Part shown: piece by piece, positions 1 through 7,922 of the stretch | Numbering within the stretch: the stretch's first letter is position 1 | Layout of the letters: each line of letters begins with the position of its first letter | Assembly (NCBI GenBank): GCA_004554385.1 | Contig: SFMO01000122.1 | Span: 1-28,730 of the forward strand | Source: Ruminococcus flavefaciens | GTDB lineage: Bacteria > Bacillota > Clostridia > Oscillospirales > Ruminococcaceae | Direction: 5' to 3' | DNA: 28,730 nucleotides | The notes under the pieces: model-generated | What the model was told of the DNA's origin: nothing | What the model saw: only the letters and a program-made list of their open reading frames with translations | Database searches by the model: none | Made by a program: the position numbers and the translations under genes

Positions 1-190
1 TCCAAAGGGACTGTGTTCCTTTGGTCAGGTCAAGGGCTGACAGCCCTTGTGGGGTGTGGGGCAAAGCCCCGCAGTTACGAAGCGCCCCGCAAGGGTGAAT
101 TCCGAAAACAATCCAGTGAATTGTTTTCGGAAGAGGGACGCTGTGGGTGACTCCCTACAGTGTAGGGAGATGTCAGCATAGCTGAAAGAG
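1..190. repeat. Cluster of perfect hairpins, probable dispersed intergenic repeat
   Basis: No credible gene lies here; the one open frame on the minus strand is low in plausibility and is interrupted by structured DNA. Seen directly: CCAAAGG/CCTTTGG (2-8 with 18-24), CAAGGGCT/AGCCCTTG (31-38 with 42-49), GGGGC/GCCCC (58-62 with 66-70), a perfect 13-bp stem TTCCGAAAACAAT with its complement (100-112 with 120-132, 7-nt loop) and CTCCCTAC/GTAGGGAG (151-158 with 162-169). Five inverted repeats in series in 170 bp is not expected by chance. I recall similar hairpin-rich stretches, often mis-called as small proteins, in Ruminococcus-type genomes, but the copy number cannot be checked in this window. 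Confidence 0.5.
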
Positions 191-199
191 GGTACGGGT

Positions 200-898
200 T
201 CAGACAAATTTAACCGCAAGCAGATATACAAAGACCATAAAGCACCAGCCTCCGCCGAATATCCACCCTGCCATCTTTGCAGAGTGAAACATTTTATCGC
301 AGTATACCTCGCTTACGTTGTCAGAATTGATAAAAACTTCAAAGGTCTCAAAGCGCCCGACAGGAACATACTTTGTATTGAAAAGCGAGATCTTATCATC
401 TCCGACGAGAAGCGTATGCTCAGAGTCCCCTGTACTCTCGTTTGTCAATCTTCCTATGAAGCCCTCCATATCGCACCTGAGCTTTCTCAGCCACGCATCT
501 GCATAATTTAGCACGATAAGTGCAACGCCAAAGAACAGAAAGAAGATGTGCATGAGCTGATTTATACGATCCCAGTCCGAGAAATTCAGACATACCCACA
601 CATCGCTGAACGCTCCCCATAATATCGATACAGTGCTCTTGATGCAAAAGCGTCCCACACGCATATTATGTCGGAGATGAGCAGCTCCTGCACCGATAAA
701 AACAATGCCGAGCGCAAGATATATTATCCTTACATCTGCGATATGTGCTAAATACAGCCCGATCCCTACGCAGATAACTACCAATACTGCCTCAAATACC
801 TTCCAGCATAAATCTGTATTGTATCTTACGTCAAGTGCTTCTGCAACTCTTTCGCCTATTTCTTCCGTAGTACAATCGATATAAGCCTTTTTACCCAT
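200..898 (-). CDS. Hypothetical multi-pass membrane protein
   Basis: A 232-residue protein I do not recognise. Hydrophobic segments lie near residues 34-51, 57-74, 113-131 and 209-230, with a possible further one around 85-104, and a soluble stretch of about 75 residues (roughly 135-208) sits between the fourth and last. The short N-terminal part is acidic and soluble. It starts with ATG preceded by a GAGGGA ribosome binding site. It is the third gene of a minus-strand series after carB and the DUF4190 gene; the 64-bp gap to the latter contains a strong hairpin, so it may be expressed at a different level. No catalytic motif is visible. Confidence 0.7.
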   Translation of the reverse strand: MGKKAYIDCTTEEIGERVAEALDVRYNTDLCWKVFEAVLVVICVGIGLYLAHIADVRIIYLALGIVFIGAGAAHLRHNMRVGRFCIKSTVSILWGAFSDVWVCLNFSDWDRINQLMHIFFLFFGVALIVLNYADAWLRKLRCDMEGFIGRLTNESTGDSEHTLLVGDDKISLFNTKYVPVGRFETFEVFINSDNVSEVYCDKMFHSAKMAGWIFGGGWCFMVFVYLLAVKFV

Positions 899-918
899 AT
901 TTATTCCCTCATATCATT

Positions 919-945
919 TGTGCCGCATCATAAAGATGCGGCACA
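919..945 (-). other. Intercistronic hairpin
   Basis: A perfect 11-bp stem (919-929 with 935-945, 5-nt loop) between the DUF4190 gene and the membrane protein gene. On the minus-strand transcript it is followed by AAAUGAU rather than a U-run, so it is not a standard intrinsic terminator for this operon. It could stabilise the upstream message or mark a processing point. Confidence 0.6.
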
Positions 946-962
946 TATTTATTAATACTGTT

Positions 963-1415
963 TCAGCTGTAACGCCTCAGAGCGCCGATAACTCCCAGAA
1001 TGGAGTTCAGCAGTGAAAATGTCAGAGTAACGCTGGAAAGCACTATTCCAGCTACAGCCATGCCCTTTTTGGAGCTTTTCAGTCCCTTTACGCCCATAAT
1101 GATACCTACTACACCGCAGGGAATACCGATTATAGGGAGACACCAGCCAAGCAGGTTGCACAGTCCGAGAACCAGCGAAGCTATGGCAGGTCCGTCAGGA
1201 GACTCATACCGAGGCTGATTGTAGGGGTAATTCATCTGACTGTAGAAATCAGGAGCTCCGTTATAATTGGGAGAGTTGTACTGTCCGTTATTCGGATATC
1301 CGCTGTAATTCTGACCGCCGTTATCATAGCCGCCGTACTGGTTATTGCTGTCGGGATAATTACCGTTATTCTGTCCGCCGTTGTTGTCGGGATCATTATT
1401 ATAGTTATTATCCAT
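963..1415 (-). CDS. DUF4190 domain membrane protein with Asn/Gly/Tyr-rich N-terminus
   Basis: A 150-residue protein in two parts. Residues 1-70 are low complexity, dominated by Asn, Gly, Tyr, Pro and Gln in NNGG- and QYGGY-like runs. Residues 75-145 form a DUF4190-type unit: a hydrophobic hairpin reading IASLVLGLCNLLGW, then GIPCGVVGIIMGVKGLK, a short basic loop with SSKKGMA, and a last membrane segment. The family is membrane-associated and of unknown function, often with a disordered N-terminal tail facing the cytoplasm. The start is ATG with AAAGGAG upstream. Only 12 bp separate it from the carB stop, so the two are almost surely co-transcribed, though no functional link is known. Confidence 0.8.
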   Translation of the reverse strand: MDNNYNNDPDNNGGQNNGNYPDSNNQYGGYDNGGQNYSGYPNNGQYNSPNYNGAPDFYSQMNYPYNQPRYESPDGPAIASLVLGLCNLLGWCLPIIGIPCGVVGIIMGVKGLKSSKKGMAVAGIVLSSVTLTFSLLNSILGVIGALRRYS

Positions 1416-1427
1416 AACGGACTCCTT

Positions 1428-4400
1428 TTACTTAATATCAGCGTGATGAGCCTGAAGAGACTTAACACCGAGGTGAGTATTGTGCTTGATAGCCTTGATA
1501 CCCTCTGCGCTTGCCTTTGCAGCAGCCATTGTAGTCATATATGGAACTCTGTGCTTGATAGCAGCCTTTCTGATGTAGCTGTCGTCGTGAGCACTTGTCT
1601 TGCCTGCAGGAGTATTGATTATCATCTGGATCTCGCCGTTAGCGATCTGGTCAGCGATATTCGGACGTCCCTCATAGATCTTGAAGATCTTGTCGCATGG
1701 GATCCCTGCTTCCTTTATCATCTCATAGCTCTTGCCTGTAGCGATAATGTGGAATCCGAGCTCGTTGAAGGACTTAGCGATGTCTATAAGCTCAGGCTTG
1801 TCTCTGTCGCATACGCTGAGGAGAACTGTGCCCTCAAGAGGAAGCTTGTTCTTTGTAGCCTCCTGAGCCTTGTAGTAAGCCTCGCCGAAGGAAGGTGAGA
1901 TACCGAGAACTTCACCTGTTGAACGCATTTCAGGTCCGAGGAGAGGATCTACCTCCTGGAACATATTGAATGGGAATACAGCTTCCTTTACGCCGTAGTG
2001 ACCGATCTGCTTATCCTTGAGCTCGGGTACGGGTGAAGGTCTGCCTGTGAGCTTTGATGTAATGATATCTGTAGCTATACGGACCATATTGATGTCGCAA
2101 ACCTTTGATACCAGCGGAACTGTTCTTGAAGCACGGGGATTAGCCTCGAGAACATATACTGTATCGCCCTCGATAGCATACTGCATGTTCATAAGACCGC
2201 ATACGTTCATTTCTACAGCTATCTTCTTTGTGTACTCCTTGATAGTAGCTACCTGCTTCTCTGTCAGGTTCTTTGAAGGAAGGATACAAGCGGAGTCGCC
2301 CGAGTGAACGCCTGCAAGCTCGATATGCTCCATAACGCATGGAACAAAGCAGTGTGTACCGTCGGAAATAGCGTCAGCCTCGCACTCTGTAGCGTGGTTG
2401 AGGAAGCGGTCGATGAGGATAGGTCTGTCAGGAGTTACACCAACAGCTGCATTCATGTATACTCTCATCATCTCGTCATCGTGAACGATCTCCATGCCGC
2501 GTCCGCCGAGAACGTAGGAAGGACGAACCATTACAGGATAGCCGATCTTGTTTGCGATAGCGATAGCCTCGTCAGCATTTACAGCCATTCCTGCCTCAGG
2601 CATAGGAATACCCAGTTTGTCCATCATAGCGCGGAAGTGGTCACGGTCCTCAGCGAGATCGATAGTCTCCGGAGTTGTACCGAGGATATTTACGCCGTAC
2701 TTCTTGAGGTCATTTGCAAGGTTGAGAGGAGTCTGTCCGCCGAACTGAGCGATAACGCCAACAGGCTTTTCCTTCTCGTGGATAGCGAGAACGTCCTCAA
2801 GTGTAAGTGGCTCGAAATAGAGCTTATCAGATGTATCATAGTCAGTAGAAACTGTCTCAGGGTTGCAGTTTACGATAATTGACTCAAAGCCAAGCTTTTT
2901 AAGAGCAAGTGCAGCGTGAACGCAGCAGTAGTCGAACTCGATACCCTGACCGATTCTGTTAGGACCGCCGCCGAGGATCATTATCTTTGGCTTTTCAGTG
3001 CTTACAGGGCTCTTATCCTCATCAAGGTGGTATGTTGAGTAGTAGTAAGCCGCATTTTCTGTACCGCTTACGTGAACGCCTTCCCAAGCTTCCTTAACGC
3101 CAATAGCCATACGTGCATTTCTGATCTCTTCCTCTGTAACATTGAGGATAGAGCTGAGGTAACGGTCAGAGAAACCGTCAAGCTTAGCCTGCTTCAGCAC
3201 GTCGTTTGCAGGAACAGAACCCTTATTTTTAAGGAGTGCCTCTTCCTCGTCAACGAGCTCCTTCATCTGCTCGATGAAGTACTTCTTTATCTTTGTGAGC
3301 TCGTGGAGCTCATCTATTGTAGCGCCCTTGCGGAGAGCCTCGTACATAACGAACTGTCTCTCGCTTGTCGGGAAGCGGAGCTCTGAAAGGAGCTCTTCCT
3401 TAGTCATATTGTTGAAGTTCTTGGCAAATCCAAGACCATAGCGTCCTGTTTCCAGTGAACGGATAGCCTTCTGGAATGCCTCCTTGTAGGTCTTGCCGAT
3501 GCTCATTACCTCGCCGACAGCTTTCATCTGAGTGCCAAGCTTGTCCTCAGCGCCCTTGAACTTCTCGAAAGCCCAGCGAGCGAACTTGATAACGATATAA
3601 TCACCGTCAGGAACGTACTTGTCAAGACTTCCGTACTTGCCGCATGGAATATCCTTGAGTGTAAGACCGCAGGCGAGCATAGCTGAAACGAGAGCTATCG
3701 GGAAGCCTGTTGCCTTTGAAGCAAGTGCAGAGGAACGTGAGGTTCTTGGGTTGATCTCGATAACGACGATACGTCCTGTCTCGGGATCACGTGCGAACTG
3801 ACAGTTACAGCCGCCGATTACCTCAATGGATTCGATTATTCTGTATGACATCTCCTGAAGAGTCTTCTGAACGTCCTCAGGGATAGTGAGCATAGGTGCA
3901 GAGCAGAAAGAATCGCCTGTGTGAACACCGATAGGATCGATGTTCTCGATGAAGCAGACAGTGATCTTGTTGTTATCAGCGTCACGGACTACCTCAAGCT
4001 CCAGCTCTTCCCAGCCGAAGATACATTCCTCAACGAGTACCTGTCCAACGAGAGAAGCCTGAAGGCCTCTTGCACAGACTACCTTTAATTCATCTACATT
4101 ATAAACCATTCCGCCGCCTGCGCCGCCCATAGTATAGGCAGGACGGAGAACTACAGGATATTTCAGCTTTTCAGCTATCTTTACAGCCTCGTCAACAGAG
4201 TAAGCTACCTCGCTCTTCGGCATACCGATGCCGAGTTCCTTCATAGCATTCTTGAATTCGATACGGTCCTCACCGCGCTCGATAGCGTCTACCTGAACGC
4301 CGATGACCTGAACGTTGTACTTCTTGAGTACGCCTGCCTTGTCGAGCTCCGAGCAGAGGTTAAGACCCGACTGACCGCCGAGGTTAGGGAGGAGAGCGTC

Positions 4401-4649
4401 AGGACGTTCTTTTTCGATTATCTGTGTAAGTCTTTCGAGGTTAAGTGGCTCGATGTAAGTAATATCAGCAACATCGGGATCTGTCATGATAGTAGCGGGG
4501 TTTGAGTTTACGAGAACTATCTCATATCCCAGCTTGCGCAGAGCCTTGCAAGCCTGAGTACCTGAGTAGTCGAATTCGCAAGCCTGTCCGATGATGATAG
4601 GACCTGAACCGATTATCATGATCTTGTTAATATCCTGTCTTTTTGGCAT
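1428..4649 (-). CDS. carB: Carbamoyl-phosphate synthase large subunit
   Basis: CarB makes carbamoyl phosphate from bicarbonate, ATP and ammonia delivered by the CarA glutaminase subunit, feeding pyrimidine and arginine synthesis in the cytosol. The 1073-residue protein has the family's full length and tandem design: a first half starting MIIGSGPIIIGQACEFDYSG with an ATP-grasp carboxyphosphate domain, an oligomerisation segment, a second half from about residue 553 starting ILGGGPNRIGQGIEFDY with the carbamate-kinase ATP-grasp, and a C-terminal MGS allosteric domain from about residue 936 (VLLSVCDRDK). The frame stays open 30 codons further upstream, but the start at MPKRQ has AGGAG 7 nt before it and matches the family, so I prefer it. 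No carA lies next to it in the window. Confidence 0.97.
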   Translation of the reverse strand: MPKRQDINKIMIIGSGPIIIGQACEFDYSGTQACKALRKLGYEIVLVNSNPATIMTDPDVADITYIEPLNLERLTQIIEKERPDALLPNLGGQSGLNLCSELDKAGVLKKYNVQVIGVQVDAIERGEDRIEFKNAMKELGIGMPKSEVAYSVDEAVKIAEKLKYPVVLRPAYTMGGAGGGMVYNVDELKVVCARGLQASLVGQVLVEECIFGWEELELEVVRDADNNKITVCFIENIDPIGVHTGDSFCSAPMLTIPEDVQKTLQEMSYRIIESIEVIGGCNCQFARDPETGRIVVIEINPRTSRSSALASKATGFPIALVSAMLACGLTLKDIPCGKYGSLDKYVPDGDYIVIKFARWAFEKFKGAEDKLGTQMKAVGEVMSIGKTYKEAFQKAIRSLETGRYGLGFAKNFNNMTKEELLSELRFPTSERQFVMYEALRKGATIDELHELTKIKKYFIEQMKELVDEEEALLKNKGSVPANDVLKQAKLDGFSDRYLSSILNVTEEEIRNARMAIGVKEAWEGVHVSGTENAAYYYSTYHLDEDKSPVSTEKPKIMILGGGPNRIGQGIEFDYCCVHAALALKKLGFESIIVNCNPETVSTDYDTSDKLYFEPLTLEDVLAIHEKEKPVGVIAQFGGQTPLNLANDLKKYGVNILGTTPETIDLAEDRDHFRAMMDKLGIPMPEAGMAVNADEAIAIANKIGYPVMVRPSYVLGGRGMEIVHDDEMMRVYMNAAVGVTPDRPILIDRFLNHATECEADAISDGTHCFVPCVMEHIELAGVHSGDSACILPSKNLTEKQVATIKEYTKKIAVEMNVCGLMNMQYAIEGDTVYVLEANPRASRTVPLVSKVCDINMVRIATDIITSKLTGRPSPVPELKDKQIGHYGVKEAVFPFNMFQEVDPLLGPEMRSTGEVLGISPSFGEAYYKAQEATKNKLPLEGTVLLSVCDRDKPELIDIAKSFNELGFHIIATGKSYEMIKEAGIPCDKIFKIYEGRPNIADQIANGEIQMIINTPAGKTSAHDDSYIRKAAIKHRVPYMTTMAAAKASAEGIKAIKHNTHLGVKSLQAHHADIK

Positions 4650-4664
4650 ATTATACTCCTGACC

Positions 4665-4712
4665 CGTACACTGAAAGTGTACGTTGATATATTTGCCATG
4701 AAACGTCATGGC
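4665..4712 (-). promoter_or_regulatory. carB leader: two adjacent hairpins
   Basis: The untranslated leader of about 70 nt between the carB promoter and its ribosome binding site holds two perfect stems: GCCATGA/TCATGGC (4695-4701 with 4706-4712) and CGTACACT/AGTGTACG (4665-4672 with 4676-4683, 3-nt loop). Neither is followed by a U-run, so this is not a simple terminator-attenuator. A role in translation or RNA stability is possible. I see no match to the PyrR-binding consensus that I would defend. Confidence 0.45.
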
Positions 4713-4729
4713 GCAACTTCTTACCTTAT

Positions 4730-4758
4730 ATAATAACATAATCCGAAAAAAATTGCAA
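4730..4758 (-). promoter_or_regulatory. carB operon promoter (sigma-A type)
   Basis: On the minus strand the -35 is TTGCAA (4753-4758) and the -10 is TATTAT (4730-4735), with a 17-bp spacer. The predicted transcript starts near 4723 and leads into the hairpin-bearing carB leader. Confidence 0.65.
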
Positions 4759-5093
4759 TACAGAAAATATCTTTTACGACCAGTACAATTTTAGGAAAAT
4801 TGCAAAATGGGGGCTGTTGAAGTTTGTTTATACAGTTCCCGTAACTAAAGCAGAAAACGGATATTGACGCTGCTGTATTAAAAACAGGCAAATTCTCACA
4901 CTCAACATTCAATATAAATGCCCATAGTTATATAATGCTATCCAATTTATATAAAAAAAGCAAACTAAAAGCAGTATCCAGTCTATTTATCAATATCTAA
5001 TTATTATTTCAAGTTGTTTTACTGCACTAACGCAAAACTATAGAATAACGCAGAACAGGCAAAATCCGTTATTTTCGGGATCAATGCCAAAAC
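4759..5093. other. AT-rich divergent intergenic region without a gene
   Basis: About 335 bp of AT-rich DNA between the divergent carB and lipoprotein promoters. Open frames here are short and lack ribosome binding sites. I see no tRNA, terminator or convincing operator. A TATAAT occurs inside it near 4933 on the plus strand but has no matching -35. Confidence 0.5.
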
Positions 5094-5122
5094 TTGACAC
5101 TTTATCCGCATCATGCTATAAT
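5094..5122 (+). promoter_or_regulatory. Lipoprotein gene promoter, full consensus
   Basis: TTGACA (5094-5099), a 17-bp spacer and TATAAT (5117-5122) preceded by TGC, which makes an extended -10. It matches consensus at every position. Such a strong site in front of a small lipoprotein suggests high expression or tight repression by something binding just downstream. Confidence 0.85.
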
Positions 5123-5132
5123 GCGTGTACAA

Positions 5133-5170
5133 GAGGTTCATATGACCCTCTCGCAAGCTTGTGCGAACCT
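5133..5170 (+). promoter_or_regulatory. Operator-like palindrome and alternative leader stems
   Basis: Immediately after the expected start point lies an 18-bp near-palindrome, GAGGTTCATATGACCCTC (5133-5150), with one mismatched pair. Its AGGTTC part (5134-5139) can instead pair with GAACCT (5165-5170), and TCGCA/TGCGA (5151-5155 with 5162-5166) forms a third, mutually exclusive stem. It could be a DNA operator or an RNA switch; the sequence alone does not decide. Confidence 0.4.
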
Positions 5171-5201
5171 ATTCATACAATTATCTGGAGGAATTATTAC
5201 C

Positions 5202-5756
5202 ATGAAAAAAATTATTTGTTTATCAGCTTCACTCGTATGCATGCTTTCCACTTTCGTAGGCTGCGGCAGCAAAAATGACGACTTCATCGGAAAATGGGAA
5301 TGCAGTGAGATCATTACAGACGGACAGAGCATCGACAATATGTTAGGCACTCCTGTAAACACTATTTTTCAGATCGAGATCGACAAGGACAACAAGGGCA
5401 AGTTTTACTCATCTCTCGTAAACGGCTTCTTGAAAATTGAGGAGCCAATAGACATCACATGGGAGAAAAAGGACAAAAACTCCATCGACTTCACAATAAT
5501 ACCGCCAAAAATAACACCGCCAAAGGGATTCGAAGCATCAGCAACATCCGAATCATTCACTCTCATAAAGGAGGGGGACAAGGTCCTCATAGATTTGTCG
5601 GAAGGTTCATCAGACTCAAAGGCATATTTTACTAAGGTCGATAAGTTTACTCCTATTCCCGATGATACAGATATGTCATCCTCATCATCAATGGACACAA
5701 GCATAGATGCAGGCAGCTCAAGCGGCGACGCTGATATTGAAGTTATAACAGACTAA
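5202..5756 (+). CDS. Small surface lipoprotein, unknown function
   Basis: A 184-residue predicted lipoprotein. MKK and a hydrophobic stretch are followed by a lipobox ending FVGC, with Cys21 as the lipid-modified residue. The mature part opens with DDFIGKWECSEI, a pattern common in small lipocalin-like lipoproteins whose first strand carries G-x-W; I infer a beta-barrel-like fold with low certainty. The last 30 residues are rich in Ser and Asp (SSSSS, SSSGD), probably disordered. The start was chosen because GGAGG stands upstream and the signal peptide begins there; a longer frame upstream has neither. It is a single-gene unit between a consensus promoter and a terminator. Confidence 0.85.
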   Translation: MKKIICLSASLVCMLSTFVGCGSKNDDFIGKWECSEIITDGQSIDNMLGTPVNTIFQIEIDKDNKGKFYSSLVNGFLKIEEPIDITWEKKDKNSIDFTIIPPKITPPKGFEASATSESFTLIKEGDKVLIDLSEGSSDSKAYFTKVDKFTPIPDDTDMSSSSSMDTSIDAGSSSGDADIEVITD

Positions 5757-5766
5757 ATACAAAAAA

Positions 5767-5796
5767 GGCAGGCACGGTACAACGTGCCTGCTTTTT
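5767..5796. terminator. Bidirectional intrinsic terminator
   Basis: A perfect 9-bp stem GCAGGCACG/CGTGCCTGC (5768-5776 with 5783-5791) with a 6-nt loop, followed on the plus strand by TTTTTCTTTT and on the minus strand by CTTTTTTG. It ends the lipoprotein transcript and, from the other side, the nfnAB-rex operon. Confidence 0.9.
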
Positions 5797-5890
5797 CTTT
5801 TATACACATCATAAATGCTTTGTGCCGGATTGTAAACTATCATCAGCCCTTTTATTTGATTCACATAGTACCTTGATCAGTCGGGCTGTC

Positions 5891-6514
5891 TCAGCTCGCG
5901 CTGCATCTTGCAAGCATTGCAAGAGTGAGGGAAATATTCTCATTATGCACTGCAACGCCTTTCGGAGCGTTGAGGTGTACTGCGGCAAAATTCAGGATAA
6001 AGCGTATCCCTGCCTCAGCCATACGGTCACAGACCTCCTGCGCCGCCGTTTCGGGCACGGTGATGATACCTATACGTATATCATTCTCCCTGCAGAAGCT
6101 CTCCAGCTCGTTGATATGTCGGACAGGCTTGCCGTTTATAGTGCTTCCAACCCTGTCCTTATTACGGTCAAAGCCGCAGACTATATCGAAGCCGTAAGCC
6201 TCAAAGCCGTTATACTCCAGCATAGCCCTGCCGAAGTTGCCCATTCCTGCAACAACTACTCTGTCATGGTTTTCAAATCCAAGGAATCTGCCGATATCGC
6301 TCATAAGCTCAGAGGTCATATATCCCACCTTAGGTCTGCCGCCGCTGCTTATGGAAGCAAGGTCCTTTCTGACCTGTACATCGTTCAGCCCGAGAGCCTC
6401 TGCGATAGCCGTTGCGGAGATATTACCCTTCTTTCTTTCCTCGGGGAGCGACATGAGATAATTGAAATATACAGGCAGCCTTGAGAGTGTCTGTGAGGTA
6501 ATACTCTTGTTCAT
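5891..6514 (-). CDS. rex: Redox-sensing transcriptional repressor Rex
   Basis: Rex represses fermentation and NADH-oxidising genes when NADH is low and leaves DNA when NADH binds. The 207-residue protein has the family's standard layout: an N-terminal winged helix (residues 5-80) with the recognition region DVQVRKDL, a Rossmann domain with the dinucleotide motif GMGNFG at 90-95, and a C-terminal domain-swap helix (NISLTLAMLAR). Its ATG is preceded by GGAGG. It is the last gene of the nfnA-nfnB-rex unit, 21 bp after nfnB, so the sensor is made together with an enzyme that sets the cell's NADH/NADPH/ferredoxin balance. The upstream palindromes do not match the usual clostridial Rex box TTGTTAAN4TTAACAA. 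Confidence 0.95.
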   Translation of the reverse strand: MNKSITSQTLSRLPVYFNYLMSLPEERKKGNISATAIAEALGLNDVQVRKDLASISSGGRPKVGYMTSELMSDIGRFLGFENHDRVVVAGMGNFGRAMLEYNGFEAYGFDIVCGFDRNKDRVGSTINGKPVRHINELESFCRENDIRIGIITVPETAAQEVCDRMAEAGIRFILNFAAVHLNAPKGVAVHNENISLTLAMLARCSAS

Positions 6515-6535
6515 TCTATACCTCCGTCAGAGGGC

Positions 6536-7921
6536 TTATTTACTCTGCATATACTTATCCATAGCCGCAGCAGCCTTCTTGCCTGCGCCCATAGCGAGGA
6601 TAACTGTTGCAGCGCCTGTTACAGCATCGCCGCCTGCATAAACGCCTTCCTTAGAGGTAAGTCCGTCCTCGTCAGCGATGATACCGCCCCATTTCTGGGT
6701 ATCCAGTCCTTCAGTTGTGGACTTGATGAGCGGATTGGGTGAAGTACCGATAGACATGATAACGCAGTCAGCGTCGATGTCAACGAAAGCGCCCTCTATT
6801 GGAACAGGCTTAGCTCTGCCCGAAGCGTCGGGCTCTGAGAGCTTCATCTGCTGGCAGTGAATACTCTTTACCCAGCCGTCCTCTGTAGCTTCTATTTCGA
6901 TAGGATTTGTGAGGAACTTGAAGATTATGCCCTCTTCCTTTGCATGCTCGACCTCCTCTGCTCTTGCAGGGAGCTCAGCCTCTGTACGTCTGTATACTAT
7001 ATACACCTCGGCGCCCAGTCTCTTAGCGCAGCGGGCAGCGTCCATAGCAACATTTCCGCCGCCGACTATAACAGCCTTTGTGCCGGCCTTGATAGGAGTA
7101 GCACTGCCCTCCTTGTAAGCCTTCATAAGGTTGATACGTGTGAGGAACTCGTTTGCGGAGTATACTCCGTTGAGGTTCTCGCCCTTGATGTTCATAAATC
7201 TGGGAAGACCTGCACCTGAGCCGATAAATACGCTCTCGAAGCCCTCTTCCTTCATAAGCTCGTCAACAGAGATAGTCTTGCCGACAACAGTGTTTGTCTC
7301 TACCTTTACGCCAAGAGCCTTAAGGCCGCCTATTTCCTTCTGAACGATGGACTTTGGAAGTCTGAACTCAGGGATACCGTAGGAGAGAACTCCGCCTGCA
7401 ACGTGGAGAGCCTCAAATATAGTAACGTCATAGCCCTTCTTTGCAAGGTCACCTGCACAGGCAAGGCCTGAAGGACCTGAGCCGATAACAGCAGCCTTGT
7501 GACCGTTCTTTGCAGGTATCTCGGGAGCTGTCTCAGGCTGAGCGTTGTGCCAGTCTGCAACAAAGCGCTCTAATCTGCCGATAGCAACGGGCTCGCCCTT
7601 GATGCCTCTTACGCACTTACTCTCGCACTGTGTCTCCTGAGGACATACTCTTCCGCAGACAGCAGGGAGTGAGCTTGACTTTGTGATTATCTTGTAAGCC
7701 TCTGCGAAATTTCCCTCAGCCACCTGAGCGATAAACGCAGGTATATCTATCTGTACGGGACATCCTGTCGAGCAGGGCTTGTTCTTGCAGTTAAGGCATC
7801 TCTTAGCCTCATCTATGGCCTGCTCCACGGTATAACCGAGAGCCACCTCGCTAAAGTTCTTGTTTCTTACGTCGGGAGCCTGTACAGGCATCTCGTTTCT
7901 TGTAGCTGACATATTAGGCAT
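6536..7921 (-). CDS. nfnB: NADH-dependent ferredoxin:NADP+ oxidoreductase, large subunit NfnB (GltA-like)
   Basis: A 461-residue flavoprotein of the glutamate synthase small-subunit family. Residues 42-103 carry two four-cysteine sets (C42, C45, C50, C54 and C89, C93, C99, C103) for two [4Fe-4S] clusters. An FAD-binding GSGPSG lies at 147-152, an NAD(P) site VGGGNVAMDAAR near 286-297, and the C-terminal FAD motif YAGGDAVTGAATVI near 428-441. Pipelines often call it gltA, but no glutamate synthase large subunit is present and the partner nfnA overlaps the operon frame with a 1-bp gap. That pairing is the hallmark of NfnAB, which couples NADH and reduced ferredoxin oxidation to reduction of two NADP+ by electron bifurcation/confurcation. 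Confidence 0.88.
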   Translation of the reverse strand: MPNMSATRNEMPVQAPDVRNKNFSEVALGYTVEQAIDEAKRCLNCKNKPCSTGCPVQIDIPAFIAQVAEGNFAEAYKIITKSSSLPAVCGRVCPQETQCESKCVRGIKGEPVAIGRLERFVADWHNAQPETAPEIPAKNGHKAAVIGSGPSGLACAGDLAKKGYDVTIFEALHVAGGVLSYGIPEFRLPKSIVQKEIGGLKALGVKVETNTVVGKTISVDELMKEEGFESVFIGSGAGLPRFMNIKGENLNGVYSANEFLTRINLMKAYKEGSATPIKAGTKAVIVGGGNVAMDAARCAKRLGAEVYIVYRRTEAELPARAEEVEHAKEEGIIFKFLTNPIEIEATEDGWVKSIHCQQMKLSEPDASGRAKPVPIEGAFVDIDADCVIMSIGTSPNPLIKSTTEGLDTQKWGGIIADEDGLTSKEGVYAGGDAVTGAATVILAMGAGKKAAAAMDKYMQSK

Positions 7922-7922
7922 A

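Noticed and set aside
25..231. 68-codon minus-strand frame at the window start
   Set aside because: It is made of the hairpin repeats and overlaps the end of the neighbouring gene; no ribosome binding site is seen.
4650..4739. Upstream extension of carB by 30 codons
   Set aside because: It covers the promoter -10 and the leader hairpins, and the internal ATG has a good ribosome binding site and the family's normal N-terminus.
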